Source of the DNA: RGIG6178 sp045118975 | GTDB lineage: Bacteria > Bacillota_I > Bacilli_A > RFN20 > DUOF01 | Assembly: GCA_045118975.1 (NCBI GenBank) | Contig: JBGVCT010000006.1 | Location: 29,659 to 93,658, forward strand | DNA: 64,000 bases | Direction of reading: 5' to 3' | Shown: piece by piece, positions 8,576-17,161 of the stretch | How positions within the stretch are numbered: the stretch's first letter is position 1 | How the letters are laid out: each line of letters begins with the position of its first letter | Notes under the pieces: model-generated | What the model saw: only the letters and a program-made list of their open reading frames with translations | Told to the model about the DNA's origin: nothing | Database searches by the model: none | Made by a program: the position numbers and the translations under genes

Positions 8576-8606
8576 AATAGACAGTGAAAAAAGGGAGGAA
8601 AATAAA

Positions 8607-8720
8607 ATGAAAGTAAGACCTTCAGTAAAACCAATTTGCGACAAATGTAGAGTAATCAAAAGAAAAGGAAGAGTAATGATTATTTGTGAAAATCCTAAGC
8701 ATAAGCAAAGACAAGGTTAA
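8607..8720 (+). CDS. rpmJ: 50S ribosomal protein L36 (bL36), zinc-binding
   Basis: A 37-codon gene with AAGGGAGG upstream. The translation begins MKVRPSVKPICDKCRVIKRK and ends CENPKHKQRQG. The CxxC, Cys and His ligands of the single zinc site are all present, so this is the C+ zinc form. Its place between infA and rpsM is the conserved one. Confidence 0.97.
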   Translation: MKVRPSVKPICDKCRVIKRKGRVMIICENPKHKQRQG

Positions 8721-8746
8721 TTAATTAATAAGGGAGGAAAATTTGA

Positions 8747-9121
8747 ATGGCACGTATTGCTGGAGTAGATATACCAAACGATAAGAGAGTGGTAGTATCA
8801 TTAACTTATATATATGGAATTGGAGCTTCATTAGCTGAAAAAATCTTAGCTGATGTAAACATTAGTGTTGACACTAGAGTTAAAGATTTAACAGAAGAAG
8901 AATTAACAAAGATTCGTAATGAAGTAGCTAAATACAAATTAGAAGGAGACTTAAGAAGAGAAGTTTCTTTAAATATCAAAAGATTAACAGAAATCGGTAG
9001 TTATAGAGGTAAAAGACATAGAGCTGGATTACCTGTAAGAGGACAAAGCACAAAGACTAATGCTAGAACTCGTAAGGGACCTAGAAAGACTATCGCTAAT
9101 AAGAAGAAAGCAACACAATAA
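8747..9121 (+). CDS. rpsM: 30S ribosomal protein S13 (uS13)
   Basis: 124 residues with MARIAGVDIPNDKRVVVSLT at the N-terminus and the conserved basic tail GQSTKTNARTRKGPRKTIA. S13 contacts P-site tRNA and forms intersubunit bridges. GGGAGG precedes the ATG. It lies between rpmJ and rpsK in the alpha operon. Confidence 0.98.
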   Translation: MARIAGVDIPNDKRVVVSLTYIYGIGASLAEKILADVNISVDTRVKDLTEEELTKIRNEVAKYKLEGDLRREVSLNIKRLTEIGSYRGKRHRAGLPVRGQSTKTNARTRKGPRKTIANKKKATQ

Positions 9122-9135
9122 GGAGGTAGAAAATA

Positions 9136-9525
9136 ATGGCTAATGTAAGAAAAGATACAACTCGTAAGAAACGTAGATCAGTTGCTAAGGGTGTAGCTCA
9201 TATTAAGGCTACTTTCAACAACACAATCGTAAGTATTACTGATGAAGCTGGAAATGTAATTTCTTGGTCATCAGCTGGTGCTTTAGGATACAAAGGTTCT
9301 AAGAAATCAACTCCTTTCGTTGCTCAACTTGTAGCAACTAAGGCTGCTGAGACTGCTAGATTAAGTGGTCTTGCAACAGTTGATGTAGAGGTAAAAGGAC
9401 CTGGAGCTGGTAGAGAATCAGCAGTTAGAGCTCTTGAAGCAGCAGGACTTAGCATCTCAACTATTACAGATGTTACACCTGTTCCTCATAATGGTTGTCG
9501 TCCACCTAAGCGTCCTCGTGGATAA
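9136..9525 (+). CDS. rpsK: 30S ribosomal protein S11 (uS11)
   Basis: 129 residues with AHIKATFNNTIVSITDEAGN, SSAGALGYKGSKKSTPFVAQ and VTPVPHNGCRPPKRPRG, the standard S11 blocks. S11 lies in the platform of the small subunit near the mRNA exit. AGGAGGT precedes the ATG. Confidence 0.98.
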   Translation: MANVRKDTTRKKRRSVAKGVAHIKATFNNTIVSITDEAGNVISWSSAGALGYKGSKKSTPFVAQLVATKAAETARLSGLATVDVEVKGPGAGRESAVRALEAAGLSISTITDVTPVPHNGCRPPKRPRG

Positions 9526-9572
9526 TAAGGAAGACAAAATACAAACAATTTATTAAAGGAGAGAGCAAGTAA

Positions 9573-10523
9573 ATGAGAAAATTTGAAAAACCTAAAATAT
9601 ATCAATCAAATGAAGTAATGGAACCAAATTACATTAGAGTAAGTATCGAACCACTTGAAAAAGGGTTTGGTATGACTTTAGGTAATGCATTAAGAAGAGT
9701 ACTATTATCTTCTATTCCTGGAGCTAGCACATATGCTATTGAAGTAGAAGGTGCTAGACATGAGTTCAGTGCTCTTGAAGGAATTAGAGAAGATGTTACT
9801 TCAATCGTATTAAATCTAAAAGGCTTAATTCTAAAAATTAATGATGAAGATAATGTTAAGAAAGAATTAAAAATATCTGTAAAAGGGCCTAAGGTTGTTA
9901 CTGCAGCTGACATTGTATGTCCAGGTGATGTAGAAGTTGTAAACAAAGATTTATACATTGCAACAGTAAGCGCTGGTGGAACTTTAAACATGACTATTTA
10001 TGCTAAAAATGGCCGTGGTTATGTTACAGCAGAAAACAATAAAGATGCTAAGACTCACTTTGGTATCATCCCAACAGATTCTAACTATTCACCTGTAACT
10101 AAAGTTGCATATGATGTAGAACCTACAAGAATGGTACAAAATGGAAGTTATGAAAAGCTAAATGTTAGTGTATGGACTAATGGTGGTATGGCTCCTAATG
10201 AAGCTGTAGCAGTAGCTAGCAAAATTTTAAATGACTATTTCACATTACTATGCGAATTAAGTAATTTAGATAAGTATGATACAGTACTTCAAGAAACAGT
10301 TGCTCCTGTTGTTAATAAATTCAATGATATGACAATTGAAGAATTAGATCTATCAGTTCGTTCATACAATTGTCTAAAAAGAGCAAATATTCAAACAGTA
10401 CAAGAACTTATATTAAGAACTGAAGATGATTTAGCTAAGGTTCGTAATATGGGTAAAAAATCAATCAAAGAAGTTAAAGATAAAGTTGCTACTTTAGGTC
10501 TTAGCTTCAAAGATGCTGAATAA
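9573..10523 (+). CDS. rpoA: RNA polymerase alpha subunit
   Basis: 316 residues, full length. The N-terminal dimerisation domain has GFGMTLGNALRRVLLSSIPG (about 31-50) and the second insert around ATVSAGG; the C-terminal domain (about 245 on) has IEELDLSVRSYNCLKRANI and KVRNMGKKSIKEV, the helix-hairpin-helix surface that binds UP elements. It scaffolds the polymerase. A 47-base gap with AAAGGAGAG separates it from rpsK. Confidence 0.98.
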   Translation: MRKFEKPKIYQSNEVMEPNYIRVSIEPLEKGFGMTLGNALRRVLLSSIPGASTYAIEVEGARHEFSALEGIREDVTSIVLNLKGLILKINDEDNVKKELKISVKGPKVVTAADIVCPGDVEVVNKDLYIATVSAGGTLNMTIYAKNGRGYVTAENNKDAKTHFGIIPTDSNYSPVTKVAYDVEPTRMVQNGSYEKLNVSVWTNGGMAPNEAVAVASKILNDYFTLLCELSNLDKYDTVLQETVAPVVNKFNDMTIEELDLSVRSYNCLKRANIQTVQELILRTEDDLAKVRNMGKKSIKEVKDKVATLGLSFKDAE

Positions 10524-10541
10524 ATAAGGAGGAAGAATTAA

Positions 10542-10934
10542 ATGGCACGTAAATCATATCACGGAAAAGTAGGCGTTAAATTTAAGGCTCCATGGACTAC
10601 AAGTAAGAATAAATCTATGTTACGTAATTTAGTAACTGAGTTAATTATTCACGGTAGAGTAGAAGTTACTTTATCAACTGCTAAAGAGTTATCTCCATTA
10701 GCAGATGAAATGGTTACTTTAGCTAAAAGAGGAGACTTACACGCTCGTCGTCAAGCAGCTACAGTTGTTAGAGATATCTATACAAATAAAGAACAAACTC
10801 AAACAGCTCTTCAAAAATTATTTGACGAAATTGCGCCTAAGTATACAGAAAGAAAAGGCGGATACGCTAGAATTTTAAAAACTGGTAATAGACGTGGTGA
10901 CAATGCACCTATGGCTATTGTTGAATTAGTATAA
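10542..10934 (+). CDS. rplQ: 50S ribosomal protein L17 (bL17)
   Basis: 130 residues, beginning with an unusually short lead into MLRNLVTELIIHGRVEVTLS, the L17 core, and ending RRGDNAPMAIVELV. L17 lies at the exit tunnel rim. It is the last gene of the alpha operon; an intrinsic terminator overlaps its stop codon. GGAGG precedes the ATG. Confidence 0.97.
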   Translation: MARKSYHGKVGVKFKAPWTTSKNKSMLRNLVTELIIHGRVEVTLSTAKELSPLADEMVTLAKRGDLHARRQAATVVRDIYTNKEQTQTALQKLFDEIAPKYTERKGGYARILKTGNRRGDNAPMAIVELV

Positions 10935-10957
10935 GGATAGATAACACTATCCTTTTT
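10933..10957 (+). terminator. Rho-independent terminator of the spc/alpha operon
   Basis: Stem AAGGATAG (10933-10940), loop ATAACA, CTATCCTT (10947-10954), then a short T run. It starts within the rplQ stop codon. The T tract is short, so some read-through into the next two small genes is likely. Confidence 0.7.
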
Positions 10958-10974
10958 ACAATTGGAGAAATATT

Positions 10975-11157
10975 ATGGCTCAATCAAGAAAAATAAGAAG
11001 AAACTCAGGATTAAGTCAAAAAGAACAAGATAGACTAGAAGAAAAGAAGAAGGAAAGAAAAGATAGTGCTGCAACTATAATATCTAGAATTGCAATTATG
11101 CTTGTTTTCTTTGTTATGGTAGTTTCACTTCTTTATACAGTTATCCTTTTTGCTTAA
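10975..11157 (+). CDS. Small single-pass membrane protein, unknown function
   Basis: 60 residues. The first 35 are highly charged (KIRRNSGLSQKEQDRLEEKK and more Lys/Glu), and residues about 37-59 (IAIMLVFFVMVVSLLYTVIL) form one hydrophobic helix at the C-terminus, so a tail-anchored topology with the charged part in the cytoplasm is likely. TTGGAGAAA precedes the ATG. It sits between the alpha operon and the EIIB-like gene, 14 bases ahead of the latter, and is probably co-transcribed with it. I do not recognise a family. Confidence 0.7.
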   Translation: MAQSRKIRRNSGLSQKEQDRLEEKKKERKDSAATIISRIAIMLVFFVMVVSLLYTVILFA

Positions 11158-11171
11158 TTAGGAAATTTAAT

Positions 11172-11522
11172 ATGGAACTTTGGCAAATATTATTAATAGT
11201 GGGTATATGCATTGTTGTACTCCTATTGTCTTTAGTTTGTATATTATTAGTAGTAAGAAAGAAAAAAACTAATAATAAAGTTGAAGAATATCCAAAATTA
11301 CTTACAGCACTAGGTGGAAAAGAAAATTTGATATCTATTACTGTTAAAGGATCTAGAGTAAATGTGGAAATTAAAGACAAAAAACTTGTCGATAAAGACA
11401 CTATTAAAGAAGAAGTAGATACTATTGTGGTTTCTAGCAAGAAAGTTACAATGGTTGCAGGTAATGATAAATCAATTAAGATTTGCGATTACTTAAATCA
11501 AATGTTAGTTATAAATGAATAA
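11172..11522 (+). CDS. Membrane-anchored PTS EIIB-like protein lacking the phosphorylated cysteine
   Basis: 116 residues. Residues about 5-29 form one transmembrane helix followed by RKKK. The soluble part contains LLTALGGKENLISITVKGSR, which resembles the opening of the glucose-type PTS EIIB domain (ALGGKENI...C.TRLR), and continues to KVTMVAGNDKSIKICDYLNQ. The position where EIIB has its phosphorylated Cys holds Lys here, so it should not carry phosphate. A sensory or scaffolding role is possible but is inference. It is the last gene before a shared terminator with helD. Confidence 0.65.
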   Translation: MELWQILLIVGICIVVLLLSLVCILLVVRKKKTNNKVEEYPKLLTALGGKENLISITVKGSRVNVEIKDKKLVDKDTIKEEVDTIVVSSKKVTMVAGNDKSIKICDYLNQMLVINE

Positions 11523-11525
11523 TAT

Positions 11526-11551
11526 AAAAAAAGGCAATTGTGCCTTTTTTT
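11526..11551. terminator. Bidirectional terminator between converging genes
   Basis: AAGGCA (11531-11536), loop ATTG, TGCCTT (11541-11546), flanked by an A run on the left and a T run on the right. It can stop the EIIB-like transcript on plus and the helD transcript on minus. Confidence 0.85.
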
Positions 11552-13631
11552 ATTTATATAATTCTTGTTTATTGTCTTTGTATAAGATATCTAGATTGTG
11601 TAGTGCTCTAGTTATACCTACATATAATAATTTCATATCTAGAATGTTGTCTTTGTTGTAATTGTTATTATCTACATCACTTAGTATTACACAGTCAAAT
11701 TCTAATCCTTTAGATAGATATATTGGTAAGATACATAACCCGCCTTCGTATTTAGAGGTGTTTTCATCTATCTTTGTTATATTTGTTTTCTTAGAAAGTT
11801 CTTTATATAAGATATCCACTTCTTCTTTGGTCTTACAAATAATCGCTATAGAATTATGATCTTTTTTGTAAGTGTTTATTCTATCTAATATTGTTTGCAG
11901 TTTATCACTATATTTTATTTCGTTAACTTCATCTCCATGCCTTATTACAGGAGTGGCTTTACTTACTTGCAAGTATTCTAGAATCTTATTTGCATATTCC
12001 ATTATTTCAATAGTATTACGATATGATTTTGATAGATATAATATGTCATTATCGAACAGCTTGTTTATATCATCCCAATGTCTTATTCCTCGATACGCAT
12101 ATATTGATTGAGAAAGGTCACCGACTATTGTAAAGTTAGCTCTTCTGAATATTTTCTTAAGTGCCACAAAGTGTGTATAACCCAAATCTTGAGCTTCATC
12201 TATGCTTATTGATATATAAGAATCATAACTTTTAGCACCATTTATTAGGTATTTCAGATATATAAGTAATGCTAAGTCATCATAATCAAATTTCTTTTTT
12301 TCTAAGTTGGATAATGTTGCATCTTTAGCTTCTTTATAATCTAAAGTTTGAATGAATTCTGTGTATAACTTATAGATATTGTTATCAAATATTTTGAAAT
12401 GATTTTTTATTACTTCTTTCATTCCTTTAATGAATAATTGTTTTGACTCATACCCTATATCAAAATAATATTTTCTCTTGTCTTGGTTGTTATTTATTAG
12501 TATTTTTATTTGATCATTTATATTATTTATTAGTCTAAAACTATCTTTTTGAGTGAGGTTATATAAATCATTTATAAGTTTTTTAAGTTTAACTTCAAAA
12601 GGATCATTGTTATTTTTGGTGAATGTATTTCTTATATCTTCTTTAGATATTATAGTAACACCTTTATATATTATATCTCGATCTAGTATCTTTGACTCAT
12701 ATTGCTTGTAGAAGTCATCAATTTTGTTAATCATTTCTTTATCTGATTTATATTCACTCACATAGTCATAATTATTTGTTTTGTTTCGAGTTATGAATTG
12801 TGGTGTGAACTTGAAGTTCATATATTCTTTAAATATATTTTCATATGTTGCTTGCTTAACTTTATCTACTTCTAAATCAGGAAGGATGCTTGAAATATAA
12901 TCTGTAAATAGATTGTTAGGACTTAATACTAAATATTGAGTGGTATTAAATAAATCTTGGTAGTTGTAGGCTAGATATGCAATTCTATGTAGCATTACTG
13001 TAGTCTTACCGCTTCCTGCCACTCCTTGAACTACTATGTTTTTATATAGTGAGTCTCTTATTATATCGTTTTGCTCTTTTTGGATTGATGAAACGATATT
13101 CTTGATTTTGTTATCTGCGTTTACTCCAAGAAATGGTTTTAATAGTTCATCATCGCTTGTTGAGTGAACATCTAAGTAGTCTAGAAGCTTTGCATCCTCG
13201 ATTGTGTAGACTCTTTTAAGTGATAAATCACCATGTATGTAGCTTCCATCGTTTGTTTTGTATGATGTTTGTCCTAAGCTACTATCATAATATAAGTTTG
13301 CAATAGGTGTTCTCCAGTCGATTACTAAGCAGTCATTGTTTTCATCTAACATTGATAATTTACCAATGTATAGTTGATCTTTATTTTTCATTGTTTCATC
13401 TTTGAAATCAATTCTTGCAAAATATGGCTTGTCCTTGTGTCTTTTTAGTGAAGCGATACTTGCTAGATAAAGTTCAATCCATTTTTCGGTCATTGAGAAT
13501 TTATTCTCATCATCATCTGGAATAATCTTAATTTCTTCCATGTAGTGCTCTAATTGTTCTGCATCATGTTTTAGTTGCCTATCAATTAGATTACTAACCC
13601 TTTCTAAGTATTGAATTTCTTCGTTTAGCAT
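11550..13631 (-). CDS. helD: HelD-type superfamily 1 helicase (RNA polymerase recycling)
   Basis: 693 residues. The N-terminal coiled coil (about 1-65), which in HelD enters the polymerase secondary channel, is followed by the family motifs PYFARIDF, YIGKLSM and LVIDWRTPIANLYYDSSLG. Walker A is GVAGSGKTT (about residue 204), Walker B SIDEAQDL (about 478), and VGITRALHNLDILYK lies near the C-terminus. HelD removes stalled RNA polymerase from DNA or DNA/RNA complexes, and relatives give rifamycin tolerance. It is a single-gene unit with its own promoter and structured leader. UvrD/Rep-type repair helicase is the alternative, but the WRTPI block favours HelD. Confidence 0.88.
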   Translation of the reverse strand: MLNEEIQYLERVSNLIDRQLKHDAEQLEHYMEEIKIIPDDDENKFSMTEKWIELYLASIASLKRHKDKPYFARIDFKDETMKNKDQLYIGKLSMLDENNDCLVIDWRTPIANLYYDSSLGQTSYKTNDGSYIHGDLSLKRVYTIEDAKLLDYLDVHSTSDDELLKPFLGVNADNKIKNIVSSIQKEQNDIIRDSLYKNIVVQGVAGSGKTTVMLHRIAYLAYNYQDLFNTTQYLVLSPNNLFTDYISSILPDLEVDKVKQATYENIFKEYMNFKFTPQFITRNKTNNYDYVSEYKSDKEMINKIDDFYKQYESKILDRDIIYKGVTIISKEDIRNTFTKNNNDPFEVKLKKLINDLYNLTQKDSFRLINNINDQIKILINNNQDKRKYYFDIGYESKQLFIKGMKEVIKNHFKIFDNNIYKLYTEFIQTLDYKEAKDATLSNLEKKKFDYDDLALLIYLKYLINGAKSYDSYISISIDEAQDLGYTHFVALKKIFRRANFTIVGDLSQSIYAYRGIRHWDDINKLFDNDILYLSKSYRNTIEIMEYANKILEYLQVSKATPVIRHGDEVNEIKYSDKLQTILDRINTYKKDHNSIAIICKTKEEVDILYKELSKKTNITKIDENTSKYEGGLCILPIYLSKGLEFDCVILSDVDNNNYNKDNILDMKLLYVGITRALHNLDILYKDNKQELYK

Positions 13632-13711
13632 TAAAAAACCCCCTTTTTAGGCCTAAAGTCCCCCCAGGCCTCCATCAGGAGGTTATTGTTTATATAGCCG
13701 ATTTATTAACG
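13632..13711 (-). promoter_or_regulatory. Structured G-rich 5' leader of helD with possible ribosome-binding-site switch
   Basis: On the minus strand the leader has AACCTCCT (13684-13677), hairpin CCTCC-TGAT-GGAGG (13682-13669), two AGGCCT elements (13671-13666 and 13654-13649) that can pair with each other, the 12-base palindrome TTTAGGCCTAAA (13646-13657), and the ribosome binding site AGGGGG (13644-13639) seven bases before ATG. AACCTCCT is fully complementary (one G-U) to AGGGGGTT at the binding site, and its CCTCC is also part of the first hairpin, so two exclusive folds are possible. Regulation is inferred. Confidence 0.5.
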
Positions 13712-13717
13712 CAAATA

Positions 13718-13746
13718 AGTATATATTATAAAAATATCGTTGTCAA
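13718..13746 (-). promoter_or_regulatory. Strong promoter for helD
   Basis: On the minus strand TTGACA (13746-13741), 17-base spacer, TATACT (13723-13718). Transcription would start near 13711, giving a leader of about 80 bases. Confidence 0.8.
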
Positions 13747-13747
13747 C

Positions 13748-13782
13748 AAAAAAAGATAACTAATTTTTGCTAGTTATCTTTT
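13748..13782 (-). terminator. Intrinsic terminator of the jetABC operon
   Basis: On the minus strand GATAACTA (13778-13771), loop, TAGTTATC (13762-13755), then seven T (13754-13748). It ends directly next to the helD promoter and closes the jet operon, leaving no room for a fourth gene. Confidence 0.85.
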
Positions 13783-13790
13783 CTTTTGTT

Positions 13791-16700
13791 TTATGCTACA
13801 ATTTTGTGTTTGTCATTACCATAATTTCTAATATAAGATTTTTGGTCATCACGAACTATACATATTGTATTATCTACAAGCGGAACAATGTCAGACATCT
13901 TTTCAGGTGGAGCACTAAGGATTGCTTGTAATCCATAGTTTCTAAGTAACTTAACAGATTCTTGAATTCTTTCGCTATCCATTTTAGAGAATGCCTCATC
14001 AAATACAATTAGACGGATAGTTTGATTTTTTGTGTTGCTTGTATCATTTGTTCTGTATAGTTGTGCAAATGAAGCAAGTACTGAAATATAGAATGGAGTT
14101 TGAGTTTCTCCTCCTGATTTCTTTAATAAAGTTTTAGACAAGTGTTGTTTTCTTCCTTCAAGGTCAGTAACAATTAAGTCAAACTTCAAATATGTACGAT
14201 AATCAGTATATTTTGCAATATTTCTTTCTATCTCTGTTCTAGTGTGCATATCAGCTTCTTCAGAGAATGTTATTTGTCTAAATAAATCCTCTATAGAATC
14301 TTTATATTTTTCTTGGAATGCATCTTCAGTAACACTATAACCTTCCATCAATAATGGATCAGTAATCATGTCATAATATTGTTTATATTCACTTCTAGGA
14401 TTCATTGTAAAGTGATATGAGTCAGTACCAAATGTTGATCCACTAAGTGCATCATTAAGTGCCTCAATTTGCATTTTAACGTTATCAAAGTTAGCCTTTA
14501 ATTTTGCCAAGAAATCATCCTTAAATTGGCCAATAGCGTTTGCTTTGGCGATTGCTATCTTTTCTTGATAATCAATCAATTTGTTTCCTGACAATTCAGT
14601 TAATTCATCATCATATAGTTCATTTGTATTTGCATTAGGGTTATATGAGATGTGATATTTTGAATTATATTGAGTTCTAAGCATAATAAGCTTATCTCTT
14701 AAACCTTTATTTTGACTATCTATGTGATCTAACTTTACTTTATACTGGCTAAGTAGAGTAGCTATATTCTTAACTCTATCTAGCTCTTCCATGAAGAATG
14801 GCTCACCCATAGACATAATCCAAGATTTTTCAAAATTGTTATAGATAACTTCTTTAGCAGCTTTAACTTCTTCGTTAAATAGAGGAATATCATATTCTTC
14901 TATTCTTTCTAATTCACTTCTTTGTTTGATTTGACTAGTTAATAGTTCTTCTTTTTGAGCTTCATATTCGCTAATCTTAGTTTGCATTTTATCTATACGA
15001 GCATCTAAAACTTCAACATATTGTAAATCAAGCTTAGATAATTCCTCATCATATTCATCCTTTTTAGCAATAAGTGAAGGCATTTGTTTATAAACCTTAC
15101 TTATTTCAGACATAGACTTTAATTCATTACTATTTAAAACTTCAACCTTACTTGCATCTTCAAAAGTTATAATAGATTTATAAATTTGTGCGTTTGCATA
15201 TTCAAGAGATGTAAGTTCTTCTGCAAGAACGCCTTTTTCATTAGATAAAGAGTTAACACCAATAAAGTGATTTCTCCATTTTTCCTTATTAATTTGTCTT
15301 GCTACGTATCCTTGATATAACATACCAGTTTTAGTAATAGATCTAGGATATTTTCTTAAATCTTCAACTCTTTCACACTTAATAAGAGCTCCGATTAAAG
15401 AGTTTATATAAGCTCTAGCATATTCATTTGTAGTAGATATTTCTTCAGCTAGAGATCCTTTAATCATATTAGGATTTGATTGAAGAACTTTTTCACAATC
15501 TACAATACCAAAATCGAATAAATTATATTCAAATTTAACATCATCATAAATTTTTAAAGCAGCTTCAAAGTAAGCTGGATCTACAAATAAATAAAACTTT
15601 TGTCCTGACAAGTAACCCTCGATAGCATTTTTCCACTCTGGATCTTTTACTTCAATTAAATCAGCTAAAATATTTACAGAAATATTTTGATGATATTTTT
15701 CTTTTAATTTATTTTCTAGAATGTTCTTTAATGTTAATAATCTAGGGTCATAGTTTTTAACACCACGTTCGATATTTCCTAGATTAGCAGTTAACTCACT
15801 CTTTCTTTTTTCGTTTTGTCTTAGTGTTTCTTTTAGTACGTGTAATACACCACTGATTTCAGATTTTAGATTATTGATATTTTCTTGCATATCTGTAAAA
15901 TAACTTAAATCTAAATTTTCTAAATCGATATTAGTATTAAAGTTTTCAATTCTTTTGTAGTAACTTTTAGCTAAAGATTTTAATTCACTGATAGAATCGT
16001 GAACTTCATCAGCATTTAATACTTTATTAATAGTGCCCATCCATTGTAATTGATAGTTATCCATATTCATTACAATAGATTCAACGCTATCTTGTAATTT
16101 TTTGATTTCTTCTTCAACTTCTGCTTTCTTTTCTTCAATAGCAGCTTGTTTTTGATAAATATCAAGAGAATATTTTTCTTGTAATAATTTTTCTTTATCT
16201 GTAATGTGATTTCTTATTTCTTGTTCACATTTATTAATTAATAATGAATATTGACCTAAATCATTTTTTCCCTCTTCAAGAGTTTCTTTTGCATCAGATA
16301 ATTTTTTGTTCTTGATTTGTAAATCACTTCTAGCAAATACGTATTTTTGAGAAAGTATTGAATCCTCTTGGTTTTTCCAAGCTATATAAGCTTCATTAAT
16401 TTGTTGTAAAGCTTCTACTCTGCTAGATAAAGTTTCGCTATCGCTTTCTAGCTTTTTGTAGTTTCTAATATTTTCTTGCATTGCACCAATATCAATTGAT
16501 GAATTTACATCACATACATATTCAGTGATGAAAGTTTCAATATTTGAAATAGGTGAGAAAGGTATAGCTTTCTTGAATAATCCAAAGAAAGAATTAGATA
16601 TTCTACCAAATTTTTCTTTCAAGAATTCCCTATAAGAACTGTTTGTTTCAAAGAAATTAATTTGATTTTTATAGTAGTGATCTAGTAAATAAACTTTTAA

Positions 16701-17150
16701 TTCTTTTATAGATAAAGGAAGTTTGTTTTCAACAAATTTATTTTCAGGGAATGGTCCTTCATAACTAAAGAACTTGTAATCCATACTTCCATCTTCAAAA
16801 CTATCGAAAGCAACACCTACTGTAGTATATTCATTATTTACATCATCATAGAATTCACCAGCTACATAAGATGTAAATCTACCTTTTCTAAGATAAATCA
16901 TATCTCCATTATCGTCATCACCTATTTCACATCTTAAATATCCTTTAAGTGTTCTAGATGACTTATCGCTTGCACTCTTGTTAAAGAAGTGTCCAGTAGT
17001 ATCACCAAGCATTAATAATTGAATTGCGTCTATTACTGTTGTTTTACCCGCACCATTTTTTCCAGTAAGGAAGTTTATTGTGTCTAATTCTAATGTCTCA
17101 AATGTAAAATAGTGCCAGTTAATTAAAACTATTCTTTTTAATATCTTCAT
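13791..17150 (-). CDS. jetC: Wadjet/MksB-type SMC-like ATPase JetC
   Basis: 1119 residues with the SMC layout: N-terminal Walker A GKNGAGKTT (30-38), a long heptad-rich region (about 220-480 and 690-930) around a central hinge-like section, an ABC signature KKSGGETQ (about 1012) and Walker B IVFDEAFSKMD (about 1050). The KSGGE signature and terminal order match JetC/MksB rather than Smc or RecN. In Wadjet, JetABC extrudes DNA loops and hands small circular DNA to the JetD nuclease. AGGAGG lies before the ATG and the gene is 11 bases behind jetB. The gene is intact; no jetD follows. Confidence 0.88.
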   Translation of the reverse strand: MKILKRIVLINWHYFTFETLELDTINFLTGKNGAGKTTVIDAIQLLMLGDTTGHFFNKSASDKSSRTLKGYLRCEIGDDDNGDMIYLRKGRFTSYVAGEFYDDVNNEYTTVGVAFDSFEDGSMDYKFFSYEGPFPENKFVENKLPLSIKELKVYLLDHYYKNQINFFETNSSYREFLKEKFGRISNSFFGLFKKAIPFSPISNIETFITEYVCDVNSSIDIGAMQENIRNYKKLESDSETLSSRVEALQQINEAYIAWKNQEDSILSQKYVFARSDLQIKNKKLSDAKETLEEGKNDLGQYSLLINKCEQEIRNHITDKEKLLQEKYSLDIYQKQAAIEEKKAEVEEEIKKLQDSVESIVMNMDNYQLQWMGTINKVLNADEVHDSISELKSLAKSYYKRIENFNTNIDLENLDLSYFTDMQENINNLKSEISGVLHVLKETLRQNEKRKSELTANLGNIERGVKNYDPRLLTLKNILENKLKEKYHQNISVNILADLIEVKDPEWKNAIEGYLSGQKFYLFVDPAYFEAALKIYDDVKFEYNLFDFGIVDCEKVLQSNPNMIKGSLAEEISTTNEYARAYINSLIGALIKCERVEDLRKYPRSITKTGMLYQGYVARQINKEKWRNHFIGVNSLSNEKGVLAEELTSLEYANAQIYKSIITFEDASKVEVLNSNELKSMSEISKVYKQMPSLIAKKDEYDEELSKLDLQYVEVLDARIDKMQTKISEYEAQKEELLTSQIKQRSELERIEEYDIPLFNEEVKAAKEVIYNNFEKSWIMSMGEPFFMEELDRVKNIATLLSQYKVKLDHIDSQNKGLRDKLIMLRTQYNSKYHISYNPNANTNELYDDELTELSGNKLIDYQEKIAIAKANAIGQFKDDFLAKLKANFDNVKMQIEALNDALSGSTFGTDSYHFTMNPRSEYKQYYDMITDPLLMEGYSVTEDAFQEKYKDSIEDLFRQITFSEEADMHTRTEIERNIAKYTDYRTYLKFDLIVTDLEGRKQHLSKTLLKKSGGETQTPFYISVLASFAQLYRTNDTSNTKNQTIRLIVFDEAFSKMDSERIQESVKLLRNYGLQAILSAPPEKMSDIVPLVDNTICIVRDDQKSYIRNYGNDKHKIVA

Positions 17151-17161
17151 TGTTTTACCTC

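Noticed and set aside
11550..13631. The helicase next to jetC as a replacement for JetD
   Set aside because: It matches HelD, has its own promoter and leader, and is separated from jetC by a strong terminator.
13632..13711. helD leader as the actinobacterial rifamycin-associated element
   Set aside because: The sequence and symmetry do not resemble that 19-base inverted repeat; only a general regulatory role can be suggested.
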